64,000 bases of DNA from Paenibacillus ferrarius (GCF_002027705.1 NZ_MBTG01000073.1:124001-188000); one strand, 5' to 3'. Numbered from the stretch's first letter, positions 18,468 through 28,213 are shown. A program made the numbers and translations. Notes: generated by a model from the letters alone, not told the origin.

Positions 18468-21400
18468 ATGAAGAAAACGGTGATCTGGCTGATGATTTGC
18501 ACCCTGATGATCACGTTTATTCCCACCGTGTCAGCGCATGCGCAAGCAGCTGCCATGATCAACATACTCAATCCTGGATTTGAAGAAACAACGACAAGTC
18601 AATCAAAGCTAATGCCCGTGAATTGGACGTCTGCCCTATGGTCGAGAACAGTTGCTGTCGACAGTAGTGTCACGACAGATGTCTACAGCAGCGGTACCAA
18701 ATCTCTTTATATCCGTGCAGCGGATTCCGGTGCCGCCGGTTGGGTCTCTAAATCCATTGCAATTGACAGTAGTATGCCTGCCATCAAGAGTACAGTAAAG
18801 GTAAGAAAGTCAAGTGATTATACCGGAAACAGTCCTTGGGTATTCATCAGTTATGGAAATAATGGGACTTTTCTTGGTACTACAAGTGCGCCGGCTGTCA
18901 GCGTAAGTAGCAGTGCATGGACTGAAATAACCTTGACGATTACTAGCAACCAGTTTCCGGTTGGAACGAATATGATCTGGTTGAATCTTGCTACGTTAGC
19001 TGGTGGCGCACTTTACCAAGGTACAATCTATTATGATGATGTAACAATGGAAGTGCTGCCAGATACGCAAGCGCCCACTACGCCAACGAATCTCCATGCA
19101 ACAGGTCAAACCCTTGAAAGCGTTGATTTGGCTTGGAATGCCTCTACCGACAATATTGCTGTGGCCGGTTACCATATTTACAAAGGAACGACGTTAGTGG
19201 GCACTGTGACAGGGCTTGCCTTTACCGCAAGTGGACTGAATTCCAATAGCAGTGATATTTTTACAGTGAAAGCATTCGATGCCTCCGGGAACGAATCGGC
19301 AGCCAGCAATGCCTTCGTCACCAATGATATGGAAGCGCCTACAATACCAGCTAATCTAACCGGCTCCGCCATTAAGATGAAAAGTGTCACGCTATCATGG
19401 GATGCATCGACAGACAATGGCGGTGTGACGGGCTACGACATTTTTCAAGATTCGATTCAAGTAGCGACGGTTACTGGGGTTACGTATACAGTGAACGGTC
19501 TTGAGTCCTATAGTGGATATACCTTTACAGTCAGAGCTAGAGATGGTTCGGGTAATCTTTCAGCTCCAAGTAATGAAGTTAGTGTGCTCACTTCTCGGTA
19601 TTATGATTTAGTGAATCCGGGATTTGAAGAAACGAAGCTGAGCAATTCGAAGCTGGTGCCTCTCAACTGGAGTTCTTCTTTGTGGAGTGGAGCGCAGAAC
19701 GTGGATATGGGGATAACGACCGCAACCAAATTCAGTGGCGCCAACGGCCTCTATATTAACGCCACGGGTATGGGCGGAGCGGGTTGGTCTTCCAAGATTA
19801 TACCGATTGACAGCGGCATACAAACGATCAAAACGTCCGTAAAAGCCAAAAAATCGGTCGATTACGCTGGCAATGGGCCGTGGGTGTTCATTAGCTATTT
19901 TAAAGATGGGGCATTCTTGGGAACGGCTGCGGCTAACCCTCCTAATTTGAGCAGCAATGATTGGACTGACATTGCGTTTACGATTAATAATAGTCAGTTT
20001 CCGGCAGGCACGAATCAAATTCAGTTGAATTTGGCTACATCCAAAGTGAGCGGTGTCAGTAATCAAGGAACGATTTACTATGACGACGCCACAATGGAAG
20101 CTGTTGAATCCTTTCCGCTTCAGGCGAATACGTTCGCTAACTGGTGGAAGCTTGGCCAGAACGTTGTGTTTAAGGGAGTTGAAGGACAACTGCCAGCTGC
20201 CGTACAAACAGTAACCGGTACGGTATACGATTCGGATAATCAGGCTGTTACGCAAATAACGGTGGATCGTCAAACGTTACTAACGGCTGGTTGGGCTTGG
20301 ACACCGGATCGCGAAGGCTATTATGAAGTCGCTTTCGACTACACCAAAAAAGGGGTTCCCGGCTCATTACCGCTTCAGCAATCTTATCGCATCTTATCTA
20401 ACCCGAAAAGAACGCCGGCCGAATTTGTTCGTGATCGATACGCGGTAGCCGTCGTTGAAAGCCAATCCAAAAGCAAGGCGGATCGAAATCCATTGTTTGG
20501 CTTTAGTTACGGTCTTGATGGAGATAAATCCATGCAACTCGCGGATATGGTAGGTTTTGATTTTGCGAGAATTCACACGGTTCCATGGGGGACGCAATTT
20601 GGTGATGCCAGTTTAGCGCTGGAGCCAAGTCGCGGTACATTCAACTGGACGGCATTTGATGAGCACATTAATAAGCTGCAAAGCTATGGCATGGAAATGA
20701 TCGGCAATATTGTATTCACGCCGCAATGGGCTTCTCCGCATCCGGAAGATACAACGATCTATATTGCTGTTCCAGGGTATGCATCTTACGCCCCCGTGGA
20801 TATGAACGATTTTGCTGTTTTTCTGCAGGCACTCGTGACACGCTATGGAGATCGGATTAAGAAATGGGAGATATGGAATGAACCCCATCTCAAAGGGGGA
20901 AGCATTTTCTGGAATGATACGCCGGAGAAATTCGTTGAACTGTTAAAGACGGGCTATGAGACGATTAAAAGTATCCAGCCCGACTCGGAAATTTGGATTG
21001 GCGGCATGGGTGGCTTCCGCTATTTGCCATTTTACAATGAGCTGCTGCGTCTCGGTGGAGACCAATATTTCGATAAGCTATCGCTGCATGGCAAGTTTCC
21101 GGATCCAAGAGATTATGCAAAGTATGATCAAATGTATGGCGTAGCGTCGAAACCATGGGTGACTTCGGAAAGCCATGCAGGGCTCTTAAATGCTTCCGAC
21201 TTAAAGGTTCTTCCTTCTGATCCTGAGATTGCAAGAACGATGCTGCTTGATTACATGTTCCAAATGAAGCATGGCGTTCAGCAGATTGCCTACTTCGATA
21301 TGCTGAATTTAACAGAACGTGAGGCCATTCCTTTCGCTCATGCAGAGGGCTGGTTCACGCAGGCGGCCGGATTGTTCAGAAAAACACCGCAAATCGAGCC

Positions 21401-22679
21401 AAGGCTGGAATCCGTCGTCATGCATCGATTTATAGAGACGTTAGGGAAGAATGTTGTGTACAAAGGGGAATACTCCTTTAGCGGAAACCAGAAAGCCGTG
21501 TATTTTGAAAGTGACGGGGCGCCTCTTCTCGTTGTATGGTCTGAGGATGCGAATACTGCTCCGATTGCTTCTGCTCTTTCTGGAGCTTTCACGAGTGGAA
21601 CCGTTGTACGCGATTGGACGGGGGGAACAGAGTCTTCCTTGTCCAACATGCAGTTAAAGCCTCAGAAGATGTACTTTATCAGCCATGTAAACGCGACCTA
21701 TCTTGCCGGTTTGACACCTACCATGAATGTACTTTTGTCGGATTACGAGAAAGCCAGACAAAATGTGACAGCCTCTGATTCAGGGAAAGCAGGGATGTTA
21801 TTCAACCGTACGACGGGTGAATTGAGCACGGATATTCATTGGATCGATCAGAATTGGAATTTCGTTACTATTAATTCTTCGCAACCTTCCGGGTTTGCTG
21901 CTCGAGCTGCGGTTGGCGCTGCGAATGACGGACTCGATCTGGTCATCGACGTGTCGGATCCAACGTTTGTGCAAAATGAGTCGGTTGGGAATTATTGGAT
22001 GGGTGACAGTGTCCAATTCGCCTTGGATACGTCAGGTATAGGTTTAGCTGGAGCTCAAGTGGAGTTTCAGGCAGCACTCACCGCAGGCGGTCCTAAGTTG
22101 TATAAGGGTTCTTCTCCGTATATTGGCGGGGATTTGCCGTCAAACTGGACACCGGCAGGTCAACTCGTACAGAACGGCAGCTTGCTTGTCGATAGTACGC
22201 AAAGCGGAAAGAGAACCTATAAGATTCATGTCGCATGGTCTGAACTATATCCTTATATTGCAGATGTAACGAAACCAATGTATATCTCGCTCCTCGTGAA
22301 TGATAATGATGGCGCTGGACGACTCGGCTGGTTAGAGTGGGCAAGCGGGATTGGCAATGCAAAGGATACAAGTCTCTTCGGCAAAATTGAATGGGATCAG
22401 CAAGCGCCGGAGACAACGGCATCCTTATCGCCGGATCAGCCGGACGGATCGAATGGGGCGTATGTCAGTCCAGTTACCGTCACCCTGACTGCAACGGATG
22501 TCAAGACGGGTGTAGCTGCGACAGCGTATAGTCTGGATAACGGGACGACCTGGCAGCCTTATATGGGACCGATCACGTTTGCATATCCTGGCCAGTATGT
22601 GGTTAGTTATCGGTCAAAGGATGGCGTCGGAAATGTTGAAGTAAGCAAGACGCTCAGTTTTCAAATTGACGCGGGGTAA
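18468..22679 (+). CDS. large secreted clan-A-like glycoside hydrolase with CBM and FN3 modules
   Basis: A 1403-aa secreted protein (signal peptide 1-29, cut near SAHAQA). Order: a CenC/CBM4-like beta-sandwich (about 31-195), two FN3 domains (203-285, 291-375), a second copy of the CBM4-like module (380-545; both begin NPGFEET), a linker domain, a TIM barrel (about 670-960), a CBM9-like domain (about 1120-1310) and an OmpL47-like C-terminal repeat (TAYSLDNGTTWQPY). The catalytic pair is visible: acid/base Glu805 in EIWNEPH and nucleophile Glu901 in VTSESHAG. This matches clan GH-A, nearest GH39 or GH5-type by look; the substrate is uncertain. It lies just downstream of the importer genes, so it likely releases the oligosaccharide that the importer takes up. 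Confidence 0.85.
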   Translation: MKKTVIWLMICTLMITFIPTVSAHAQAAAMINILNPGFEETTTSQSKLMPVNWTSALWSRTVAVDSSVTTDVYSSGTKSLYIRAADSGAAGWVSKSIAIDSSMPAIKSTVKVRKSSDYTGNSPWVFISYGNNGTFLGTTSAPAVSVSSSAWTEITLTITSNQFPVGTNMIWLNLATLAGGALYQGTIYYDDVTMEVLPDTQAPTTPTNLHATGQTLESVDLAWNASTDNIAVAGYHIYKGTTLVGTVTGLAFTASGLNSNSSDIFTVKAFDASGNESAASNAFVTNDMEAPTIPANLTGSAIKMKSVTLSWDASTDNGGVTGYDIFQDSIQVATVTGVTYTVNGLESYSGYTFTVRARDGSGNLSAPSNEVSVLTSRYYDLVNPGFEETKLSNSKLVPLNWSSSLWSGAQNVDMGITTATKFSGANGLYINATGMGGAGWSSKIIPIDSGIQTIKTSVKAKKSVDYAGNGPWVFISYFKDGAFLGTAAANPPNLSSNDWTDIAFTINNSQFPAGTNQIQLNLATSKVSGVSNQGTIYYDDATMEAVESFPLQANTFANWWKLGQNVVFKGVEGQLPAAVQTVTGTVYDSDNQAVTQITVDRQTLLTAGWAWTPDREGYYEVAFDYTKKGVPGSLPLQQSYRILSNPKRTPAEFVRDRYAVAVVESQSKSKADRNPLFGFSYGLDGDKSMQLADMVGFDFARIHTVPWGTQFGDASLALEPSRGTFNWTAFDEHINKLQSYGMEMIGNIVFTPQWASPHPEDTTIYIAVPGYASYAPVDMNDFAVFLQALVTRYGDRIKKWEIWNEPHLKGGSIFWNDTPEKFVELLKTGYETIKSIQPDSEIWIGGMGGFRYLPFYNELLRLGGDQYFDKLSLHGKFPDPRDYAKYDQMYGVASKPWVTSESHAGLLNASDLKVLPSDPEIARTMLLDYMFQMKHGVQQIAYFDMLNLTEREAIPFAHAEGWFTQAAGLFRKTPQIEPRLESVVMHRFIETLGKNVVYKGEYSFSGNQKAVYFESDGAPLLVVWSEDANTAPIASALSGAFTSGTVVRDWTGGTESSLSNMQLKPQKMYFISHVNATYLAGLTPTMNVLLSDYEKARQNVTASDSGKAGMLFNRTTGELSTDIHWIDQNWNFVTINSSQPSGFAARAAVGAANDGLDLVIDVSDPTFVQNESVGNYWMGDSVQFALDTSGIGLAGAQVEFQAALTAGGPKLYKGSSPYIGGDLPSNWTPAGQLVQNGSLLVDSTQSGKRTYKIHVAWSELYPYIADVTKPMYISLLVNDNDGAGRLGWLEWASGIGNAKDTSLFGKIEWDQQAPETTASLSPDQPDGSNGAYVSPVTVTLTATDVKTGVAATAYSLDNGTTWQPYMGPITFAYPGQYVVSYRSKDGVGNVEVSKTLSFQIDAG

Positions 22680-22691
22680 AGGGGGAACACC

Positions 22692-22725
22692 AAACAACCA
22701 GCCTAGAGATAGGTTGGTTGTTTTT
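22692..22725 (+). terminator. intrinsic terminator after the large glycosidase
   Basis: AAACAACCAGCCTA pairs with TAGGTTGGTTGTTT (one wobble) over a GAGA loop, followed by T residues. Confidence 0.8.
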
Positions 22726-22840
22726 CATATGCCAAGGATTCGTAGAATTTTACTAATTATTATTGCACCGTTCATTGTTTGGAAACCTCATATTTATTAA
22801 TCTATTAATGTATTCTTTAACAACGGAGGGAGAACTGAAA

Positions 22841-24283
22841 ATGAGTGTATCATTCAAACGTGCATCAGCGCGCGTAGGCGTAATAACGGTAGGGCATGAG
22901 CCCTATTGGGAGCAATTTCCCGGGCTTCGGGAAGAACTGATCGGCTACGGTAAGGAATTCGAAGCGATGTTGGCGGCGAATGAGGTCGAGGTCATTTCCG
23001 CTGGCTTTGTAGACAATGTCGACAAATCATTCGCGGCGGCTTCGTATCTGAAACGTCAAGATATCGATTTTCTGTTTTGTTTTTTGAGCACATATGTAAC
23101 CTCATCATCGGCAGCTACCGCCATTCTGAACGTTGGCGTGCCAACTGTTCTGGTTGCGCTTCAGCCAAGACAACGGCTTGACTACCGCAACACGACAACG
23201 TACATGCAGCTTGCCAACGATAATATTTGTTCGCTTCCGGAAATCGGCGGGGTGTTGATCCGTGCGGGAAAACCTGCCGCCGGCATGATCGTTGGTACGC
23301 TGCATGACGATCCGCGGGCTGCGAACGAGCTGAGGTCATGGTGTCAGGTCGCGAACGCGCGTCGTGCTTTCAAGCATGCACGAATTGGCTACTTGGGTCA
23401 CACTTACGAAGGAATGTACGACATGAATTCGGACCCGACGGCATTCACCGCCGCATTCGGCTCCCATGTGCAGATGCTGGAAATGTGCGATTTGGCTAAG
23501 CTGGTGAACGGTGTAAGCGCTGCCGAAACTGCGGACAAAATCGACGAGATCAAGAGTGTATTTACGATCGCCGATCCGTTTATTGATCCTGTAACGAGAC
23601 CAATAAAGCAAGAAGACTTGGAGTGGTCGGCAAAGGTTGCTGTGGGGCTCGACAAACTCGTGGCGGAGAATGGTTTAACTGGACTTGCGTATTATTACCG
23701 AGGTGTGGATGGTAATGAATACGAGCGGATCGGTTCGAATTTGGTGCTCGGCAATTCACTACTTACAGGCAAAGGGATTCCGCTTGCGGGCGAAGCGGAT
23801 CTCAAGACATGCGCAGCGATGCTAATTATGGACAGGCTCGACGCAGGAGGCTCGTTCGCGGAGCTTCATCCATGCGACTTCGTAGACGACATCGTGCTGG
23901 TGGGTCATGATGGACCGCATAACATTAAAATCAGCGATGGCCGACCGATTATTCGTGGGCTGGATTTGTTCCACGGCAAGCGCGGCTCTGGCATCGGTGT
24001 TGAGTTCAGCATCAAGTCAGGTCCGGTTACCTTGCTAGGGATCTCACAAACGGCAGACGGCAAATTCAAGATGATCGCTACAGAAGGCGAGTCGATCAAG
24101 GGTGAAATTCCCCAAACCGGCAACACGAACACGCGCTGCAGCTTCGGTTGCTCGGTTGCCGAGTTCGTTGAAAAATGGTGCTCGGCTGGCCCGACTCACC
24201 ATTTCGCGCTGGGCGTCGGGCATGTCGCCCCGAAAATCCGCAACGTTGCCAAAGTGCTGGGCATCGAACTGCAAATCGTTTAA
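22841..24283 (+). CDS. L-arabinose/L-fucose isomerase-like protein
   Basis: A 480-aa protein of the COG2160-like sugar isomerase fold. The N-terminal Rossmann-like part reads VGVITVGHEPYWEQFPGL, and the central part has FLLCF-like and PTVLVALQP strands. The C-terminal part has GGSFAELHPCDFVDD, VGHDGPHN and HFALGVGHVAPK, where Glu and His residues of the metal site are expected. The family interconverts aldoses and ketoses with Mn2+; here the substrate cannot be deduced. The start is ATG 22841 behind GGAGGGAG; an upstream ATG at 22763 has no site. It is 16 bases from the following 827-aa gene, so the two act together. Confidence 0.8.
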   Translation: MSVSFKRASARVGVITVGHEPYWEQFPGLREELIGYGKEFEAMLAANEVEVISAGFVDNVDKSFAAASYLKRQDIDFLFCFLSTYVTSSSAATAILNVGVPTVLVALQPRQRLDYRNTTTYMQLANDNICSLPEIGGVLIRAGKPAAGMIVGTLHDDPRAANELRSWCQVANARRAFKHARIGYLGHTYEGMYDMNSDPTAFTAAFGSHVQMLEMCDLAKLVNGVSAAETADKIDEIKSVFTIADPFIDPVTRPIKQEDLEWSAKVAVGLDKLVAENGLTGLAYYYRGVDGNEYERIGSNLVLGNSLLTGKGIPLAGEADLKTCAAMLIMDRLDAGGSFAELHPCDFVDDIVLVGHDGPHNIKISDGRPIIRGLDLFHGKRGSGIGVEFSIKSGPVTLLGISQTADGKFKMIATEGESIKGEIPQTGNTNTRCSFGCSVAEFVEKWCSAGPTHHFALGVGHVAPKIRNVAKVLGIELQIV

Positions 24284-24299
24284 GGGAGAGTGAACTCGC

Positions 24300-26783
24300 A
24301 TGAATAAGGTGACACAAAAGACAAGTGGCAGTGGCAAGCAGTTGAAACGGGCTACGCTGGAAATGAGTCTTAAGCCGTTCAAGAGTCTCGAACAGTCTGC
24401 GATTGAGGAAGTCTGCATGGAAGCACTACGGCAATGGCAGCCGCTTATCGGCATGGCTGAATCGGCTTCGCTTCTGCTGTGGGTATCGGACGGCAGTGAG
24501 ATTTTGACCTGGAACGATCAGTATGAAGACGAATTCGAGTGGGCTCGGTATATCGGTTTTGCAAACGAAGAGATGTTCAGTCATGTTCAGGACAAGAGCG
24601 ATCCTCATATTGCCCGTCTGTATACAGAGAATCCAGTTCGATTCACCTATGGTGATTTGCGCCGAGTTGTCGATTCCTTCAAACGAATTGCGGAGGAGCA
24701 GTTCGGCGTTCACCTAGAGGTAGGCATTCCTTTCGATGCGGGCCCGGAGTTTGCTTACTCCGATTTCAAGTATAAGGATCATCCGGAAATCAATCGCGCG
24801 GAGCTTGGCGGTACATACGTATCTCTGAAGGCGGATTATACCGTCGTCTGTTCCTGGTCCAAGTTGAATGCGGATAGTTCGGCTTATGCAGCTTATCCCG
24901 GCGGTATTCCAGAGGGCACTCCGTTCGGGGAGTTCCTTGGGCGCCAATGCGCAAGTTTTCTTCCCGCGATCGGCTTCGATTATATCTGGTTCTCGAATGG
25001 CTTCGCCTTGTCCTATTTCCCATGGACTTACTTAGGTGCTAATTATAATGGGACAGATCTGCCATTAGCTGACTATAGCGAGGTTTCCTCCAAAATCATG
25101 TCATTCTGGGACCTGTTCAAGCGGGAATGTCCGGGTGTGAGGACAGAGGTGCGAGGAACCAATTACGGGACCGGTATGGACCTTGCCAAAGATTACATTC
25201 CATTGCTTGAGCTATATGAGAAGAAGTACCTCGACTTCCCGCCGCCGAACTCCCCTTGGGGAGCGCTTAATTACGATTTTGGGTTGGAGCTGACAGGATA
25301 CATGTCCAGAATTGCCGAGCTGCCGGGGGAAACGTATCCTTATCGTTTTTATGTGAATGATCCCTGGTTTTGGCAAAATCCGTGGTGGGACTACTATGAT
25401 CGTGAGCCGCACGACATTTACGGTCCGTTGTCGGTCGCGCGCGTCAATGTGGGCGGAGCGCTCCAGATGCCTGGTATCGTAGAAATTCTGACGATTGATA
25501 CGGAGAAGGGTGAGTTGTGGGGGGACGGACCTGCCGAGGTGATTCCCCATATCCAAAAAGCGTTCCGCGAAGCACCCGATGAACCGGGGCTCGTCACTTG
25601 GCTGTATCCGTTCCGTGAGCTTCATGAGACGGTGCAAGGAGACAACGAAGCTTCAGGCCGCGTGTTTTTCCATGATTGGTTCGTGCGCTGCGCAATCAAT
25701 CACGGCTTCCCAGTCAACACAGTACTCGGCACAGACACGTTCCGTGCGATGTCAGCCGAAGCTCGGCGTAAGCTCAACGGAACGATACTGTTCGTATCGT
25801 CAATGTGGCTGGACGACGAACGGATCGCCGAGCTGGCAGACATCGTCCAAGGTGGCGGCAAGGTGCTGCTGTACGGTGATGTGCGGCAGCCTGGGCTGCT
25901 GGAGCTGTTAAATTTGCAAACTGCCGAAGGAGGCGGACTAGAGGGGGATTTGGCCCTCGAGCTTTCATTCGAGGAAGATCAGGTTTACGGTGATAGAGGT
26001 GAACGCAAGCTGCGGCATCGCGCCGACATCGGTGACGGCACACTGGGTGTTGCACTGCGCAATAAAGAAGAAGCCGGGACACGGATCGGTGCAGTCGCTG
26101 CACAGGATGGTGAAGAACGGATCTTCGCCCTTTCTCGTTCGCTGCCTGAATGGAAAGGCGGGCGCATTGGCTGGGTACGAGGTTCGCTGCCTTTCGTTAA
26201 GGCAGGCGTCACCCATCTGCCAGTTGGGCAGGATAGCGAATGGATGGATACGTCCATTTTACTAAGGTATATGCTTCAGGACTTCGGCCTTTCGCTGCAG
26301 CAAGTAAAGCAAGATTCGGAATCCCAATCTGCCCTTCTATTCGTTTCGCGGCATCAGAATGGTTTCATCATGACCGGCTGCAAGCAGGATTCGTCGGTAC
26401 AGCTTAAGTTGCGGTTCCCTGATGGCGTACCGCTGTTCCCAGGCCAAACGGTCGTTCTTGGCGACGGTGAAGCGGGGCTGTATTCGCTAGACCGAACCTT
26501 TCGAGATGAGTGCCGCGTTTTCGTGAACCAACGGGAACGCAGCCGGGTATCGTGCCGCGAGAACCAGCCAACTCCGTCGAAGATGAAGCGAATGGTCCGC
26601 ACGTTCAGTATCAGTAATTTGCTGGACGCAGAAGTGACCATTTATCCGCCTTTAGAGATGCTAGAATCGGGAGCTATTGAAATCAAGCGAGGAGATAGCA
26701 GCATTTTGGATTGGAGCGGTTTGCAGGAAGACAATCGGCTGCTACTTGTCGGCATAACGGGAACGATTCATGTTTCGTGGTAA
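24300..26783 (+). CDS. uncharacterised 827-aa protein, probable TIM-barrel glycosidase-like
   Basis: I do not recognise a named family. The N-terminus (ATLEMSLKPFKSLE) and LLLWVSDGSEILTW resemble, from memory, unnamed Bacillota proteins found near sugar isomerases. Residues about 20-440 look like a barrel rich in aromatic motifs (FDYIWFSNGFALSYFPW, VEVRG-like loop, DPWFWQNPWWDYYD). Residues about 460-560 (FVRCAINHGFPVNTVLGTDT, ILFVSSMWLDDERIAELADI, GGGKVLLYGDV) resemble the GATase-like trimerisation domain of GH42 enzymes. The C-terminal region is beta-rich (to VGITGTIHVSW). There is no signal peptide, so it is cytoplasmic. It is translationally close to the isomerase. A novel cytoplasmic glycosidase is a reasonable guess, not proven. 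Confidence 0.6.
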   Translation: MNKVTQKTSGSGKQLKRATLEMSLKPFKSLEQSAIEEVCMEALRQWQPLIGMAESASLLLWVSDGSEILTWNDQYEDEFEWARYIGFANEEMFSHVQDKSDPHIARLYTENPVRFTYGDLRRVVDSFKRIAEEQFGVHLEVGIPFDAGPEFAYSDFKYKDHPEINRAELGGTYVSLKADYTVVCSWSKLNADSSAYAAYPGGIPEGTPFGEFLGRQCASFLPAIGFDYIWFSNGFALSYFPWTYLGANYNGTDLPLADYSEVSSKIMSFWDLFKRECPGVRTEVRGTNYGTGMDLAKDYIPLLELYEKKYLDFPPPNSPWGALNYDFGLELTGYMSRIAELPGETYPYRFYVNDPWFWQNPWWDYYDREPHDIYGPLSVARVNVGGALQMPGIVEILTIDTEKGELWGDGPAEVIPHIQKAFREAPDEPGLVTWLYPFRELHETVQGDNEASGRVFFHDWFVRCAINHGFPVNTVLGTDTFRAMSAEARRKLNGTILFVSSMWLDDERIAELADIVQGGGKVLLYGDVRQPGLLELLNLQTAEGGGLEGDLALELSFEEDQVYGDRGERKLRHRADIGDGTLGVALRNKEEAGTRIGAVAAQDGEERIFALSRSLPEWKGGRIGWVRGSLPFVKAGVTHLPVGQDSEWMDTSILLRYMLQDFGLSLQQVKQDSESQSALLFVSRHQNGFIMTGCKQDSSVQLKLRFPDGVPLFPGQTVVLGDGEAGLYSLDRTFRDECRVFVNQRERSRVSCRENQPTPSKMKRMVRTFSISNLLDAEVTIYPPLEMLESGAIEIKRGDSSILDWSGLQEDNRLLLVGITGTIHVSW

Positions 26784-26798
26784 GATTGTTTACATTAA

Positions 26799-27038
26799 TT
26801 CGCACAATCTGTGGCTAAGCCGGATGGCGTTGTCGTTATTAACATTAAACCGGAGTGGTTGCTAGAGAATAAGCAAATCAATATGATAGATAAACAAAAG
26901 GGAGATAACGTATGTATTCTGGACCAGGTTGGCGAGTACTCGGATGATGGTGCCAATGAGCCTGTTATCAAAAATTGGCTGGATCTCTGGTTTTGGAGAT
27001 TAAAGAAGATGGCTTCGTCCAATCAGATAAACCCTTGA
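26799..27038 (+). pseudogene. fragment of a Cache-type sensor domain
   Basis: An open stretch between stops reads FAQSVAKPDGVVVINIKPEW, then LLENKQINMIDKQKGDNVC and ILDQVGEY. This pattern (VVVNIxPEWLLEN, then VxILDxxGEY) is what I expect inside the extracellular dCache domain of YesM-like kinases or membrane AraC regulators. No transmembrane segment, kinase or DNA-binding part is attached, and the frame ends in unrelated residues. It is a remnant of a lost sensor gene. Confidence 0.45.
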
Positions 27039-27102
27039 ATGAATAAGATATTACAGTGACATGACATTTTCGTAATATCTTATTGATGAGAGGGGAATAT
27101 GT

Positions 27103-27456
27103 ATGATTCGTAAATATACGACGGGACCTCTGAATAACCTAACGGAGAAAGACAAGACTGTATCCAAAGATATTGTTGTGAACTCGCTAAACCAGCATCA
27201 ACATAAGAATGCCAAAGTAAGAATCAAAGTGTATGCATTAAACGGAAAGAAGAAATTGATTCATAATGTTGCGTTTATAGTGAAACCGAATGCATCCACA
27301 TACAATAGCCTTTTTGTGGGAAATGCCAAGCAGTATGAAGTCCAATTCATTACCAATCAATTGAAGGTGCAATTTGCCTCGTTTGGGATTAGTCCGAAAG
27401 ATCGTTATGTCGCCGCACATCGGGTAATTAACAGTGAATTAACAAGAATCGCATGA
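27103..27456 (+). CDS. conserved-looking hypothetical protein (117 aa)
   Basis: A small soluble protein, MIRKYTTGPLNNLTEKDKTV, then IVVNSLNQHQHKNAKVRIKV and NVAFIVKPNASTYNSLFVG. It reads as alternating beta strands. Similar small beta proteins (YTTGPLxN start, then a beta sandwich) are common in spore-forming Bacillota, but I know of no assigned function. The ribosome site GAGGGG lies 8 bases ahead. It has no close neighbour on the same strand. Confidence 0.65.
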   Translation: MIRKYTTGPLNNLTEKDKTVSKDIVVNSLNQHQHKNAKVRIKVYALNGKKKLIHNVAFIVKPNASTYNSLFVGNAKQYEVQFITNQLKVQFASFGISPKDRYVAAHRVINSELTRIA

Positions 27457-27629
27457 GTATGACTTCTGGTAATTTCACATTTGGGACTTAGGCTGCACTG
27501 CTTGATTTTCCGAAACTCCCTTGAAAGGCAATCCGATCGGCACCATGCACACGGAAATTCCACACTCCCATCTGAAATTCGACATACCTTCGGTACGGTC
27601 ATTTAATAATGAATAACCTAGATAAAATG

Positions 27630-27664
27630 AAGAGACCATAGCTCGTTGCTATGGTCTCTTTCTA
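27630..27664. terminator. intrinsic terminator between the hypothetical and VOC genes
   Basis: AAGAGACCATAGC and GCTATGGTCTCTT form a perfect 13-bp stem with a TCGTT-type loop and a T run. The A-rich left side may let it also end the minus-strand VOC transcript. Confidence 0.8.
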
Positions 27665-27701
27665 TTGGTCTCTTTTTATCCTCACTCACTTCAACTGTCC
27701 G

Positions 27702-28106
27702 TCAACGCCTACCGCTGAACCGTTTGATCGCTTCCTCGGTTACCGGCGTGAAGAGGTTAACCAGGTTGCCGTCGGGATCACGAAACAGCACAGCACGGTT
27801 CCCCCACGGCATCGTGGTTGGTTCCTTTACCCACTCGTCGATAAACGGCTTTAAGCGCTCATATTCGGCATCCACATCGTGGACGCGGAACTCGATGATA
27901 ACAGTGCGATTGCTGGCCGCCTCTGCGGAACCAACGCCGAACAGTTGCACCGTCTGGGAGTGGCCGATCGCGAGAGTGCACGATGGCACAACGAGCTCGG
28001 CAAAGACCGGCGCGGGGCGTTCCGCCGAAACACCCATGACTTTCTCATAGAACTGAACGAGACGATCCACGTCGTCTGTAATGATGCGTACAGAAGCAAA
28101 ATTCAC
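27702..28106 (-). CDS. VOC family protein (glyoxalase/bleomycin-resistance-like)
   Basis: A 134-aa protein with the paired beta-alpha-beta-beta-beta fold: FASVRIITDDVDRLVQFYEK at the start, IEFRVHDVDAEYERL in the middle and AVLFRDPDGNLVNLFTPV at the end. The usual metal-binding Glu (in IIEFRV) and a C-terminal acidic residue are plausible, but the first His ligand is not obvious. The substrate is unknown; the family covers glyoxalases, dioxygenases and antibiotic-binding proteins. Start GTG 28106 follows AGGAAGG. A perfect operator-like inverted repeat lies 24 bases upstream of the start. Confidence 0.8.
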   Translation of the reverse strand: MNFASVRIITDDVDRLVQFYEKVMGVSAERPAPVFAELVVPSCTLAIGHSQTVQLFGVGSAEAASNRTVIIEFRVHDVDAEYERLKPFIDEWVKEPTTMPWGNRAVLFRDPDGNLVNLFTPVTEEAIKRFSGRR

Positions 28107-28130
28107 GAGATACCATCCTTCCTATAATAA

Positions 28131-28150
28131 ATGATACAATACCGTATCAT
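28131..28150. promoter_or_regulatory. operator-like inverted repeat upstream of the VOC gene
   Basis: ATGATAC, six bases, GTATCAT: a perfect 7-bp dyad overlapping the likely promoter of the minus-strand VOC gene. The form suits a TetR- or MerR-type regulator; no such gene is in the window. Confidence 0.45.
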
Positions 28151-28213
28151 ATCCTTTTGAGTCAAAATCCTTTGCACTTATCTTCCACTCCTTTACGATT
28201 ATTTATCCCGATT

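Noticed and set aside
19608..20273. 221-codon minus-strand ORF under the large glycosidase
   Set aside because: Shadow frame opposite a continuous domain sequence.
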